Part shown: positions 52,705 to 61,485 of the stretch, in pieces | How positions within the stretch are numbered: position 1 is the first letter of the stretch | How the letters are laid out: every line of letters begins with the position of its first letter | Source: Povalibacter uvarum | Lineage (GTDB): Bacteria > Pseudomonadota > Gammaproteobacteria > Steroidobacterales > Steroidobacteraceae | Length of the DNA stretch: 64,000 bases | Assembly: GCF_014202975.1 (NCBI RefSeq) | Contig: NZ_JACHHZ010000003.1 | Span: 434,001-498,000 of the forward strand | Direction of reading: 5' to 3' | Made by a program: the position numbers and the translations under genes | The notes under the pieces: model-generated | Seen by the model: the letters and a program-made list of their open reading frames with translations, nothing else | The model's database searches: none | Told to the model about the DNA's origin: nothing

Positions 52705-54339
52705 TCAGGGATAAACCTCGACCTCCCGCATCGACAGATTCCATCCGCCGGCGCGAGCCGAGCACTGAACGCGGACGTAGCGGGCGAGGCCCTGGAGGCC
52801 GACGATGTCGTCGACCGCGCCGTTGCCGGTGGTCGTGCTGTAGATATCGGTCCAGGTCTTCGCGTCATTCGACAACTGGATCTTGTACGCGGCACCGTAG
52901 CCTTCACCCCAGTTGAGTTTCACGCGCGAGATCGTGAAGCGCTGGCCGAGATCGACGTAGAGCCACTGAGTCGGGCTGCCATCCTTTGCGGCCCAACGCG
53001 TCGAGGTGTTTGCATCGACTGCGTTGGCGACGCCAAGCGCCGAGCTGTACGACGAGCTCGCGACGACGCGCTTCGTGCGGGCCACGTTCTTCTTCGCCGT
53101 TGCCGCGGCCATGATCGCGCCGAGTTCCTTCCAGCTCTTCGCTTCGGCAGGTCGCGAACCGCTCAGGAAGTCGCGCCCGTCACTGCCGGTTGCGACTGCC
53201 CAGATATCTATGAACTCGACCTGCAGCCCCTTGGAGATCGCGGGCGAGAGCCGCTCCGCCAGGTAGAGCGCGTAGTCGCCTTCGTCGACGGGCCCCCCTC
53301 CCTGGGTAGTCATGCCTGCATTGCCGGTGCCAGTCTCAGAGAGACCGAACGGCTTGTTGCGAGAAACCGCGAAAGCAATCGCTGCCGGAATGCCCCAGCC
53401 CCGCGTGGCGTTCCAGTAGTCGGACGCCGGGTAGTCCCAGCTGTGCTTGCGATTGGCGGCGTTCGCATACCACTGTTCGAGCGTCACGTTCTGGCGCGTC
53501 GTCCAGTCATGCCACGCAGAGCGGTCGGCGTTGCGCGTCGCGTTCCAGATGTTTGCGTAGGCTGTCGGTGCTATCACATCCACATAGGAATCGCCTGGAT
53601 AGGTGGCTTCTTCTGCGATCCCGAAATTGCCGTACGAAGCGCTCGGGCTCCACACGGTCTCGATCGCCATGCCGTTCGCTGCCGCGTAGTTGTGAGCAAG
53701 GGTTGCAACGTGGCGCCACGCGGAGATGTACGCGTCGCGGCTCGCCGTGCTGCGCGCCTGCCATCCGTACCAGTCGCCGTTCTGTTCCCAGCCGATGCGC
53801 AGGTAGATCTTCGCGAAGCCCGCTGCCTTGTACGCATCAAAGATGGCTGGCCAGACGCGATACGTTCCAGAGTCGTACTTGCCGGCGGCGATGTTCTTCA
53901 TCATCTGCACTGCGGCGGTTTCGCTGTACTTGCCATAGTTCGGATCGTCTGCAGGGAGGTTGAGTCGAAACGCAGTGGGCTCGTCTGTGAGTCCGACGCT
54001 GACTATCGGCGTAATGCCGGGACGCCCGGCTGAGTCGCGCCGGTTCAAGTGCTGCGCCGAAGTGAGCAGAGCGAGATTGTTCGCGTGCCAGCGTGCGCTG
54101 CTGCCCCATTGCGGTTCGCTCGCTGTCGCGCTCCAGATGGGATAGCGATAGTCGATGAACGAGGTGGTGGTATTCGGCAGCTGACTCACTTTCGAAACGA
54201 ACGAGTTGTGTCGCGGAACCGCTGAGCTCGCGACTGGATTGCCGATGTAGAAGCCCGTGCCTTGAAACTGCGTCTGCGCGTGAGCGGCACCCACGCTCAC
54301 GAAAGCCACGAGACCGAAAAAGCGGACGAGTCGATTCAA
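52705..54339 (-). CDS. Secreted GH26-like glycosidase with C-terminal F5/8-type (CBM32-like) domain
   Basis: 544 residues. Start is TTG 54339, which has GGGAG six bases upstream and gives a proper signal peptide ('FFGLVAFVSVGAAHA/QT'). Catalytic-like barrel: 'AKIYLRIGWEQNGDWYGW' (Glu185), close to the acid/base region of GH26 enzymes; 'AIETVWSPSASYGNFG'; 'KPFGLSETGTGNAG' (Glu335) as nucleophile candidate. Residues ~418-544 are an F5/8-C/CBM32-like domain ('SALGVANAVDANTSTRWAAKDGSPTQWLYVDLGQRFTISRVKLNWGEGYGAAYKIQLSNDAKTWTDIY'). GH26 members cut beta-mannans; this match is by motif only. Confidence 0.82.
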   Translation of the reverse strand: MNRLVRFFGLVAFVSVGAAHAQTQFQGTGFYIGNPVASSAVPRHNSFVSKVSQLPNTTTSFIDYRYPIWSATASEPQWGSSARWHANNLALLTSAQHLNRRDSAGRPGITPIVSVGLTDEPTAFRLNLPADDPNYGKYSETAAVQMMKNIAAGKYDSGTYRVWPAIFDAYKAAGFAKIYLRIGWEQNGDWYGWQARSTASRDAYISAWRHVATLAHNYAAANGMAIETVWSPSASYGNFGIAEEATYPGDSYVDVIAPTAYANIWNATRNADRSAWHDWTTRQNVTLEQWYANAANRKHSWDYPASDYWNATRGWGIPAAIAFAVSRNKPFGLSETGTGNAGMTTQGGGPVDEGDYALYLAERLSPAISKGLQVEFIDIWAVATGSDGRDFLSGSRPAEAKSWKELGAIMAAATAKKNVARTKRVVASSSYSSALGVANAVDANTSTRWAAKDGSPTQWLYVDLGQRFTISRVKLNWGEGYGAAYKIQLSNDAKTWTDIYSTTTGNGAVDDIVGLQGLARYVRVQCSARAGGWNLSMREVEVYP

Positions 54340-54827
54340 TGTCGTCTCCCTGTAATAGTGAGCCGATCCTTCGGCGGCAAGCATCCTGCGGCAGGGAAAT
54401 TAGAGGCTCGTGGGCACTGTTGTTATTAGCGCGACCTCCCAAATCCTGTGGGGAGAACAGCAACCGGAAGAGGGCGCGCTACGCTGTCTCGGGCGTGGGT
54501 CGATTGCCTGAATGTGACGCAGGTGAGAGCCGGTTCCGATATCGGGTGGCTTCATCGTGAGGGTATCCACGCGAACGCGCGCGGACGAGGAACTCCCCGC
54601 AAGACGATCCAGTACAGTGCACCGCGGTGGAGCGTAACCAAAGAGAGACATCAGACCGGTGCTGAGAAGACAAGGACTCGCCGCAATCTCTCCGCCACAT
54701 TCGAAGCTCCGATGAGTCTGTCGCAGTCGATTCTCGGTCCGGCGCACGCAGGGATGGACGACATCGTTGCCTCGATACATTCCCGCTGCCCGCGAGTTCA
54801 CGCGGCACAAACGTTACGGAGTGTTCC
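54340..54827. other. Divergent intergenic region, no gene seen
   Basis: 488 bases between the starts of the GH26-like gene (-) and the PagL-like gene (+). Frames here lack credible starts or homology. It must hold promoters for both genes, but I could not identify an operator or RNA element. Confidence 0.45.
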
Positions 54828-55473
54828 ATGAAAGAAATTCTGCTGCCGGTGGCAGCGTTGCTGTGCACGTCGGTTGGCAGCGCAGCGGCCGATGAACCTA
54901 TGCCCGCGGCGCCGAAGGAGTACGGCTGGTTCGGTGCCGTCGACGAAGCGGCTCGGACGATCAGCATGGACTATTTCGGTCCGCGCGATGATTTCGATGA
55001 GCAGTTTCGCGCGATCGATGTCGTCGCCTTGACGATGATGCATGGCTGGCGCGCTGAGAGCGGCTTCGAACTCCAGCTCGGTGGCGGCGTGCTTGTCGCC
55101 AACGGCACACGGCATGAGCCGTTCTCGATCGAATCAGTGCAGGACAGCGACGCGGTCGGGCTGCTGGGCGGCGGACTGGTCCGCTACAACCTGCCTGCGC
55201 TACCGATCGGTCACGCTTTCATCGACGCGTCGATCCAGTTTCTGTGGGCAGAGCGGCCGTTCCCCGCCGGGGGGCTCCGCGGTGAACGGGCTGGTGCGTT
55301 GGGGTGGCGGATTCGCCGTGCCGCTGGGTGCGTCTCATGCTGTCGAACTCGGCTACCGGCAGGCGCACGTATCGAACGGAGGAGATTCGAGCGTTTCCAA
55401 CCCCGCCTGGAATGGGGAGGGATTTTTCCTCGGCTGGCGAATGGTGGTGTCAGGGAACACCCATCACATGTAG
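54828..55473 (+). pseudogene. PagL-like lipid A deacylase (acyloxyacyl hydrolase), frameshifted at a G6 run
   Basis: ATG 54828 has GGAG six bases upstream; signal peptide 'LPVAALLCTSVGSAAA/DE'. The first frame reads an outer-membrane beta-barrel up to 'QFLWAERPFPAGG', then turns into non-conserved sequence. From the six-G run at 55269-55274, the +1 frame continues 'SAVNGLVRWGGGFAVPLGASHAVELGYRQAHVSNGGDSSVSNPAWNGEGFFLGWRM' to a stop at 55473. 'H-V-S-N...NP..NGEG' (His codon 55366) is the PagL catalytic region. Removing one G gives one intact ~214-residue protein. This is either a sequencing error, a real null mutation, or slippage. PagL removes a fatty acid from lipid A. Confidence 0.8.
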
Positions 55474-55502
55474 TGCAATGTGCGAACCTTTCCTCGTTCG
55501 TC

Positions 55503-55522
55503 ATTCCCTCGCACGCGGGAAT
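55503..55522. repeat. dRS3-like palindromic repeat, copy 2 (single unit)
   Basis: ATTCCC-N8-GGGAAT with flanks GTC/CCA as in the other copies, but without an inverted second unit downstream. It sits 30 bases after the PagL-like stop and before the metallo-hydrolase gene. Confidence 0.75.
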
Positions 55523-55671
55523 CCATCCCTTTGCACGTCGTTCGTCCCATCCCCGAACATTTCACCGCGCTCCAGCAGCACCCCGACGCATTCCGATTGA
55601 GCGGCTCAGCCGGCGGCCCTAGCGTAATTCCACTCGTATCCTGTTTGAGCGGACCAGCAAGGAGCATCGTC

Positions 55672-57177
55672 ATGCTGCAGCGAGTCATTCCTCTCCTGTT
55701 GATCGCGACATCCGTCGCGTACGCCGACAACTCTGAAACCGTCACTGAACGCTCACAGGCCCAGGCCCGTGCCGTCCTCGATCGCGCCGTCGATGCCATA
55801 GGGGGCGCGGAAGCGTTGCGTGCGATCGACACCGTGCGCCTGCAACTCGACGGCGAAACATGGCCGCGCATGCAGATGACGACACCCTATCCGCCGTTCG
55901 AAGGCGGCACGCTGCGCGAAACGCTGCTCGTCGATTTCAAGAACAACCGGCTGCGGCTCGAGCAACAGGCCGATGGCGCCGGCTTCGAGAACCACAACAC
56001 GATCGTGATCCAGGGTGGGCAGGGCACGAACTACGATCATCGCGCCCACACAGCGACGCCGATTCCATCAGCTCAGTCGAGCCAGCAGCAGTTCACGCAG
56101 TACTACCGTCGCATTCCGAACCTGCTGCTGCGACAGGCGATCGATCGCACCAACACGCTGCGTTACCTTGGGCCGGACACGTTCGACGGGAAGGCTCAGG
56201 AAGTGTTCACGTTCGTGATGCCGGACACGCAGCAGGTCGCGGTGTACGTCGACAAGGCGACGAACCTGGTGACGAAGTACGAACTGTTCTTCGTCGACAC
56301 GTTCGCCGGCGACGAGTCGTCGGAGATCATCTTCGGTGACTACGCAGCGGTCGGGAAGTATCGCGTGCCGCAGACGTGGACCAATCGGCTTGCGGGCGAA
56401 GTCAGCACGCGCGCGAAGCTTCGCGCCGAGATCAACCCGACTATCACGGCCGCCGCATTCGACGCACCGGCGGGTGAGTTCGCTCGCGTCGACGCGCTGC
56501 CGAACAATCTCGACGAGAACATCGAGCAGCTCGCCGATGGCGTCTACGTGATCCAGAACGTTGCGGGTCAGAACCAGAACACGCTCGCCGTCGCATTCAA
56601 GGATTTCGTACTGGCAGTCGAGGCGCCTGGCACAAGCGACGGCGCCGACCAGGTCATCGCTCGCATCAAGCAGACGATTCCCGGCAAGCCGATCCGTTAC
56701 GTCGCCACAACGCACCACCACGGTGATCACATCGGCGGCCTCCGCAGCTTCATCGCCGAAGGCGCAACGACGATCACCACGCCCGGCAACAAGAAGGTCG
56801 TGGAAGAGATGGCCGCCGCCCCGCAAGTCGACCGGCTCAGCAAGAATCCCCGCAAACCGGAAATCCTCCTGATCGAGAAGGGCAGGCGCGTCATCACCGA
56901 CGGCACTCAGACCGTCGAGCTGATCGACATCGGTCCGAATCCCCATGCGAAGGAACTCGTGATCGCCTACCTGCCGCAACAGAGGATCGTCTTCCAGGGA
57001 GATATGTTCTTCGTATCCCCCAACGATGCACCGCTCGGTCCGCCGCAAGCGAGCACGCTCGGGTTTGCGAAGGCGGTGAAGGAGAGAGGGCTGAAGGTAG
57101 AGAAGATCGCGAGCGTGCATGGACGCACGGCAACGATGGAGGAGTTTGAGAAGGCTGTGGCGGCGGGAGGCGAGTGA
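55672..57177 (+). CDS. Secreted metallo-beta-lactamase-fold hydrolase
   Basis: 501 residues. ATG 55672 has AAGGAG seven bases upstream; a 64-residue extension would read through the repeat and is rejected. Signal peptide 'VIPLLLIATSVAYA/DN'. Residues ~20-290 are a beta-rich lipoprotein-carrier-like region ('VDAIGGAEALRAIDTVRLQLDGETWPRM', 'FTFVMPDTQQVAVYVDKATNLVTKYEL'). The C-terminal part has the zinc motif His348-x-His350-x-Asp352-His353 ('THHHGDHIGGL'), 'NPHAKELVIAYLPQQRIVFQGDMFFV' and 'ASVHGR'. Resembles quinoprotein-relay/MBL hydrolases. Substrate unknown; possibly a periplasmic lactonase or esterase. Confidence 0.87.
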   Translation: MLQRVIPLLLIATSVAYADNSETVTERSQAQARAVLDRAVDAIGGAEALRAIDTVRLQLDGETWPRMQMTTPYPPFEGGTLRETLLVDFKNNRLRLEQQADGAGFENHNTIVIQGGQGTNYDHRAHTATPIPSAQSSQQQFTQYYRRIPNLLLRQAIDRTNTLRYLGPDTFDGKAQEVFTFVMPDTQQVAVYVDKATNLVTKYELFFVDTFAGDESSEIIFGDYAAVGKYRVPQTWTNRLAGEVSTRAKLRAEINPTITAAAFDAPAGEFARVDALPNNLDENIEQLADGVYVIQNVAGQNQNTLAVAFKDFVLAVEAPGTSDGADQVIARIKQTIPGKPIRYVATTHHHGDHIGGLRSFIAEGATTITTPGNKKVVEEMAAAPQVDRLSKNPRKPEILLIEKGRRVITDGTQTVELIDIGPNPHAKELVIAYLPQQRIVFQGDMFFVSPNDAPLGPPQASTLGFAKAVKERGLKVEKIASVHGRTATMEEFEKAVAAGGE

Positions 57178-57204
57178 CGAGTGACGAGAGTTCGAAGGAC
57201 CCCG

Positions 57205-57271
57205 GTCATTCCCGCGCAAGCGGGAATCCATCCGGGAAGCAGGCCGTCACTGCCGCTTGCGCGGGAGTGAC
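57205..57271. repeat. dRS3-like palindromic repeat, copy 3 (paired arms)
   Basis: Left unit ATTCCC-N8-GGGAAT at 57208-57227; right unit at 57249-57268 is inverted with one change (ACTGCC...GGGAGT). Outer ends GGTCATT...GAGTGACG match copy 1. Located between the convergent ends of the metallo-hydrolase and the small secreted protein. Confidence 0.82.
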
Positions 57272-57284
57272 GGCAAGTCGCTGG

Positions 57285-57590
57285 TCACTCCTTCTTGCCA
57301 GTCATTTCCTTCCGATACTTGTCCACCATCTCCGGGCTCACATCACTCGGATAGCACAACGGCCTCCGCCCACCCCCATTCTTGAGATACGCACTCGTTT
57401 TCCCGCATCGATTGCCGGCGCGGTTGGTGTTGTAAGGGCAGGCACAGCTGCCTTCGTAAGCCTCGATGCTCTTCTCGATGAGAATCCGCCGGATCTCCTC
57501 GTCGGACCTCTCAACGGATGTTTCGGCGCCGGTCGCCGTGCCCGTGCATAGGAAGCAGGAAAGCAGCGCTGTATAAAGGACTTGTCGCAT
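57285..57590 (-). CDS. Small secreted cysteine-rich protein, hypothetical
   Basis: 101 residues from ATG 57590 (TTG 57596 is in frame). Signal peptide 'VLYTALLSCFLCTGTATGA/ET'. Mature part: 'IRRILIEKSIEAYEGSCACPYNTNRAGNRCGKTSAYLKNGGGRRPLCYPSDVSPEMVDKYRKE', with four Cys in a C-x-C...C...C pattern that I have seen in conserved uncharacterised secreted proteins. It may be a small disulfide-stabilised periplasmic protein. No partner can be inferred. Confidence 0.75.
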   Translation of the reverse strand: MRQVLYTALLSCFLCTGTATGAETSVERSDEEIRRILIEKSIEAYEGSCACPYNTNRAGNRCGKTSAYLKNGGGRRPLCYPSDVSPEMVDKYRKEMTGKKE

Positions 57591-57782
57591 CCGCAAACAG
57601 TGCTGAGCGGCCGCCCTCCGTTCTTTGAAGCACTTCCCAGTCCACCGACTGAAACCGTGCTGAACTCCAGGCAGCGGGTGGTTGCGAGACGGAGTTCACA
57701 TGGCCTGCGCGGATGGACCTCGAGGCAACGAGCCTCAAAGAATAGAACTTCTGCTCAACGCGCTGATGCGCGAAGATGAGAC

Positions 57783-58730
57783 ATGAGCCAGAACCGCGAC
57801 GACTCCCCGCCGATTATCGCTGAGCGACGATCGCGCAAGCCCGTGCGTGAGGACGCCCAGCCTCTCTGGCCTCTGGTGCTCGCGGTGGGTGCAGGCCTGG
57901 CTATCGCAGCCCTGCTTGCCTGGTGGTTGATGGGTCGGTCGTCCAGTGATGGCGCATCGGGGATCGCGCCGCTCGAGTCCTCGGCACCAGAAGTTTTCCC
58001 GGAGGAACATGTCGAGCAGGAGTCCGTACCTGCGGCGCGCGATCCAGGGGCGGACGTTGGCATCGCGAAAGCGCCGTCAGCGCCTGCCGCTGAACCTGCG
58101 GCAAGCGCTGACCAAGCTGCGACGCCGGAGCGTGTTCCTGAAGTGACTCCCGAGAGTGCGGTCGGGGCATCTGAGGCGCCGGCGCAGGTGTCGGTGCAGT
58201 TCACGAGTCCGGACACACAAGTGCGGATCGAGTTGCGTGGACCGCTCGAGTCATCGCTACCTTTAGCGAGCAAAGTCGGTGACATCGTCACCGTTGCGCC
58301 GGGAACCTATCGAGTGATCGCTTCCGGCGGTCAGTTGGAGACGTTCGAGCAAGAGGTCACGCTCGACGGCGAGCGCCCTCTGGAATACACCGTCGAGTTG
58401 TGTGCGGAGCGAGAGCACGTTCGCGAGAATCTCGCCGGCCGAGTCGTCGAGGAGCGAGAGTGTGGAAGCACTGAGCAGTGCGAATCCATGTTCATGGTTC
58501 TGAGTGAGTACGCTGACCAATTAGTCCAGGATCGCGCCTTTCGAACAGAACAGTGCGCGAAGTGGCGCGACAGCGCGACGCCTGACGGTCAGTGGACGCT
58601 GGATATCAAGTGTGGTGGTGCGACGCTGGCGACGGCATGCCGCGTCGAGATTGGCGAAGGTGCCTGCACGTTCGCCGCGCCGCGCCGCAGCGTTCGCGGC
58701 GCGGAGTGTCCGCGAGCGGAACTCAAGTAG
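57783..58730 (+). CDS. Single-pass membrane protein with PEGA-like domain, hypothetical
   Basis: 315 residues from ATG 57783. Cytosolic N-terminus, one transmembrane helix ('LWPLVLAVGAGLAIAALLAWWLMG', ~28-51), then a Pro/Ala/Glu-rich linker (~55-135). A beta-sandwich-like segment 'VSVQFTSPDTQVRIELRGPLESSLPLASKVGDIVTVAPGTYRVIASGG' follows, resembling PEGA domains. The C-terminal part has six or more Cys ('RECGSTEQCESM', 'EQCAKW', 'DIKCGG', 'TACRVE', 'GACTF', 'AECPR') and is probably disulfide-bonded in the periplasm. Function unknown. Confidence 0.75.
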   Translation: MSQNRDDSPPIIAERRSRKPVREDAQPLWPLVLAVGAGLAIAALLAWWLMGRSSSDGASGIAPLESSAPEVFPEEHVEQESVPAARDPGADVGIAKAPSAPAAEPAASADQAATPERVPEVTPESAVGASEAPAQVSVQFTSPDTQVRIELRGPLESSLPLASKVGDIVTVAPGTYRVIASGGQLETFEQEVTLDGERPLEYTVELCAEREHVRENLAGRVVEERECGSTEQCESMFMVLSEYADQLVQDRAFRTEQCAKWRDSATPDGQWTLDIKCGGATLATACRVEIGEGACTFAAPRRSVRGAECPRAELK

Positions 58731-58819
58731 GGGTGAGGGCGCGAGATCGGAATCTCGAACGCGTGCGAATCAAGACGGCCGGGCGCAGAATCCCGCCAGA
58801 TCATCGAAGGAATCCGCTC

Positions 58820-59401
58820 ATGTCGCAGCTCTACCACGACGGTCATCGCACCCTCCAGCACCAGTTCGACTCCGTCCGCCTCGCGGACCGCCTCGAACAA
58901 GTCACCTGGCACACACGCATCACGGATGACGATCGCAAATTCATCGAGCAGCGCGACATGTTCTTCCTGGCAACAGCCGACAGCGAAGGGCGACCGAACT
59001 GTTCTTACAAGGGCGGCGATCCGGGTTTTGTGCGGGTACTCGACGAAGCGACGCTGGTTTTCCCGAGCTATGACGGCAACGGGATGTTCCTTTCGGCAGG
59101 CAACGTCAGCGTCAACGCACACGTAGGCATGCTGTTCATCGATTTCGAGGCGGGCAAGCGCCTGCGGCTGAATGGCAGTGCGACGCTGCAGGCCATCGAC
59201 GATCCGGCGATGTTTCCAGAAGCACAATTCCTGATCAGGGTGGCGGTGCGTGAAGTGTTTCCCAACTGCCCGCGCTATATCCACAAGTATCAGCTCGTGG
59301 AGCGATCCAAGTACGTACCGCGAAGCGGCATAGTGACGCCGGCGCCGGCGTGGAAATCATTCGATTGGGCGAAGGATGTGCTGCCGCGGGACGAGCGATG
59401 A
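58820..59401 (+). CDS. Pyridoxamine 5'-phosphate oxidase-fold protein
   Basis: 193 residues; ATG 58820 has GAAGGA upstream. 'RITDDDRKFIEQRDMFFLATADSEGRPNCSYKGGDPGFVRVLDEATLVFPSYDGNGMFLSAGNVSVNAHVGMLFIDFEAGKRLRLNGSATL' is the split-barrel FMN-binding fold, in the subgroup found near stress and general reductase genes. 'REVFPNCPRYIHKYQLVERSKYVP' closes the family motif. Known members act as FMN/F420-dependent oxidoreductases or haem/flavin-binding proteins. Its end is 8 bases from the convergent Lrp gene. Confidence 0.9.
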   Translation: MSQLYHDGHRTLQHQFDSVRLADRLEQVTWHTRITDDDRKFIEQRDMFFLATADSEGRPNCSYKGGDPGFVRVLDEATLVFPSYDGNGMFLSAGNVSVNAHVGMLFIDFEAGKRLRLNGSATLQAIDDPAMFPEAQFLIRVAVREVFPNCPRYIHKYQLVERSKYVPRSGIVTPAPAWKSFDWAKDVLPRDER

Positions 59402-59408
59402 GCGACAG

Positions 59409-59918
59409 CTATCGCCCGGTATCGTCGTCTCCGTCGATGCTCTGCAGCGGCTCCCCGAACCGCGCGTAGTCCAGCGGCAATCTCGTCGTGTACTTGATGG
59501 TCTCGAGCGCGAAGCTCGCGCTCACATCCAGGAACTCGCATTCCGCAATCAGCCTTTTGTACACCACGTCGTAGGTGTTGATGTCCGGGACGACGATACG
59601 CAGCAGGTAGTCGACGTCACCGCTCATGCGGTAGATCTCGGTGATCTCGGGAATCTGTCGCACCGTCTTCATGAACTTGTCGAACCAGGCGGCGCTGTGA
59701 CTGGCGGTCTTCACGGTCACGAAGACCGTCGTTCCGACGTTCACTGCTTTTGCGTCGAGCAGCGCGACGGTCCGCATGATGACGCCGTGCTGTTGCAGTC
59801 GCTGGATGCGGCGCCAGCACGCGGCTTTGGACAGGCCGACGCGGTCGGCGATGTCGGCGGCGGTCAGCGAGCCGTCGTGCTGCAGCAATTCGAGGATTCG
59901 GTGATCGATCTTGTCCAT
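59409..59918 (-). CDS. Lrp/AsnC-family transcriptional regulator
   Basis: 169 residues; ATG 59918. HTH 'MDKIDHRILELLQHDGSLTAADIADRVGLSKAACWRRIQRLQQHGVIMRTVALLDAKAVNVGTTVFVTVKT', then the RAM effector domain 'WFDKFMKTVRQIPEITEIYRMSGDVDYLLRIVVPDINTYDVVYKRLIAECEFLDVSASFALETIKYTTRLPLDY'. Lrp-like octamers sense amino acids or similar small molecules. Its promoter region has a 21-bp palindrome shared with the divergent DUF6356-yeiH operon, which it probably regulates along with itself. Confidence 0.94.
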   Translation of the reverse strand: MDKIDHRILELLQHDGSLTAADIADRVGLSKAACWRRIQRLQQHGVIMRTVALLDAKAVNVGTTVFVTVKTASHSAAWFDKFMKTVRQIPEITEIYRMSGDVDYLLRIVVPDINTYDVVYKRLIAECEFLDVSASFALETIKYTTRLPLDYARFGEPLQSIDGDDDTGR

Positions 59919-59958
59919 GGCAAGGGATCTGTACTGGCAATGCGCTGACGTGGCCGGT

Positions 59959-59979
59959 TGACGCAACATTGTTGCGTCA
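59959..59979. promoter_or_regulatory. 21-bp palindrome in Lrp/yeiH divergent region
   Basis: Arms TGACGCAACA (59959-59968) and TGTTGCGTCA (59970-59979) around a central T; the arms are perfect reverse complements. It lies 41 bases from the Lrp start codon and 124 from the DUF6356 start. The site's symmetry suits an Lrp dimer or another symmetric regulator. Confidence 0.65.
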
Positions 59980-60102
59980 TGCCGCCGTCCTGTCCATGAC
60001 TTCGCAATCCTGTCGCGCGGGGGTTCGGCTACGCTGAAACGCGTACACATGCGGCATTGCCAGCCGGATGCGTGCATACGTCACATCTCCAGGAACCGCG
60101 AC

Positions 60103-60375
60103 ATGACGCAGCTTCGGCAATTGTTCAGCGAGCATCCGGCCTCGGTCGGGGAGAGCTATCTGACCCATCTGCTGCAGGCAAGCACGTTTGCGTTGCGAAT
60201 GGTCGGTGCGGGGCTGGCTTGTCTGGTGCATGCCCTCCTGCCGTTCCTGTTCGTGCATACAGGGAGCGACTGCATCTCCCGCCTGCATCAGGAAATGATG
60301 GCCCGCCGGCGCGCCCGCGACGACGGATTCCGGCGTCTGCCTGATCAACGTCCCACGGCTTCTCCCGCGCCGTGA
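60103..60375 (+). CDS. DUF6356 family small membrane protein
   Basis: 90 residues. ATG 60103 has CAGGA upstream; the longer reading from 60049 has no support. 'LFSEHPASVGESYLTHLLQASTFALRMVGAGLACLVHALLPFLFVHTGSDCISRLHQEMMARR' is the DUF6356 core, with one hydrophobic hairpin and the 'VHALLPF.F' segment. Its stop overlaps the following yeiH start. Homologues of this short family often lie next to other integral membrane genes. Function unknown. Confidence 0.85.
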   Translation: MTQLRQLFSEHPASVGESYLTHLLQASTFALRMVGAGLACLVHALLPFLFVHTGSDCISRLHQEMMARRRARDDGFRRLPDQRPTASPAP

Positions 60376-61478
60376 TGTTCCCCGCGGGAGTCCTGCCCGT
60401 TGGCTGGCGGCTCCGGGCGCACGGCATCCTGCTTGCTCTTGCTCTCGCGCTGGCGGCGAGTTTCGCGGCTCACTATCTCGGGGCTTTGCGATCCGGTGAT
60501 TCGCCGCTGTTTCTCAGTCCGGTGTTCTGCGCGATCATCCTCGGCATGGCGTGGCGCAATTGCGTCGGCGTGAGCGCCGGCGTCAATGAAGGCGTCCAAT
60601 GGATCACGCAGACGTTGCTGCGCGTCGGCATTGCGCTGGTCGGATTGCGATTGACGCTGCACGGACTCACGACTCTCGGTCTGCTGGCGATTCCCGTTGT
60701 CGTGGGATGCATTCTTACTGCGTTGGGTGCCAGCTACCTCCTCGGGCGGTGGTTGAACATTGCTTCACCGTTGCGTTCGCTCATCGCCGTCGGCACAGCG
60801 GTTTGCGGCTGCACCGCGGTCGTTGCGGTTTCACCGGCTGTGCGTGCGAAGCCGGAGGAAACCGGACTTGCGCTGACATGCGTCGTGCTCTTCGGATCGC
60901 TGGGAATGCTGGTCTATCCCTGGCTTGCGCACACGTTGTTCAGCGCAGAAGGGCAGGCAGCAGGCATTTTTCTCGGCACGTCGATCCACGATACATCGCA
61001 GGTGATCGGCGCCTCACTCATTTACTCGCAGCAATTCGGCGCGCCGGAGACGGTCGCGACAGCGGGCTTCACGAAGCTGCTGCGCAATTTGTCGCTGCTG
61101 GTGCTGGTACCGGTTCTGTGCACGCTCTACCGCGAACGAACCGAGCGTGCCGACAAGCCGAAGAAGCACTTCGCGAACTGGCGAACCGCGCTGCCGTCGT
61201 TCCTCATCTGGTTCATGTTGCTCGCCGTTGCGAGGACGGTCGGCGATGCAGTGTTCGTCGACTCATCGCTGGCGGATGCGTGGCGGGGAGCGGTATCCGT
61301 CGGGCTTTCGGCGTCAGAGCTGTTTCTCGTGTGTGGCATGGCGGCCGTCGGACTGAGTGTGTCGCTCAAGCATGTCCAGCAGCTTGGGTGGCGTGCGCCG
61401 CTGGCGGCGCTCCTCGTTGCACTGTCGGTCGCGGTGGTGAGTCTGGGGTTGACAGCGGGTGTGGGCGCGCTGTCGTAG
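60372..61478 (+). CDS. yeiH: YeiH/UPF0324-family membrane protein (putative sulfate exporter)
   Basis: 368 residues; GTG 60372 overlaps the previous stop (GTGA), with ATG 60375 as alternative. Nine to ten transmembrane helices. 'LSPVFCAIILGMAWRNCVGVSAGVNEGVQWITQTLLRVGIALVGLRLTL', 'SPLRSLIAVGTAVCGCTAVVAVSPAVRAKPEETGLALTCVVLFGSLGMLVYPWL', 'GIFLGTSIHDTSQVIGASLIYSQQFG' and 'RVGFTKLLRNLSLL' type segments are hallmarks of the YeiH family. Family function (sulfate or other anion export) is predicted only. The Lrp-family neighbour and shared operator suggest amino-acid or sulfur-linked control. Confidence 0.92.
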   Translation: MMFPAGVLPVGWRLRAHGILLALALALAASFAAHYLGALRSGDSPLFLSPVFCAIILGMAWRNCVGVSAGVNEGVQWITQTLLRVGIALVGLRLTLHGLTTLGLLAIPVVVGCILTALGASYLLGRWLNIASPLRSLIAVGTAVCGCTAVVAVSPAVRAKPEETGLALTCVVLFGSLGMLVYPWLAHTLFSAEGQAAGIFLGTSIHDTSQVIGASLIYSQQFGAPETVATAGFTKLLRNLSLLVLVPVLCTLYRERTERADKPKKHFANWRTALPSFLIWFMLLAVARTVGDAVFVDSSLADAWRGAVSVGLSASELFLVCGMAAVGLSVSLKHVQQLGWRAPLAALLVALSVAVVSLGLTAGVGALS

Positions 61479-61485
61479 AGCGTCA

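Noticed and set aside
54400-54810. 136-residue minus-strand frame in the GH26/PagL intergenic region
   Set aside because: No start signal, family or composition typical of a gene; long random frames are common in GC-rich DNA.
55480-55671. 64-residue extension of the metallo-hydrolase gene
   Set aside because: It translates the palindromic repeat and precedes an excellent ribosome-binding site and signal peptide start at 55672.
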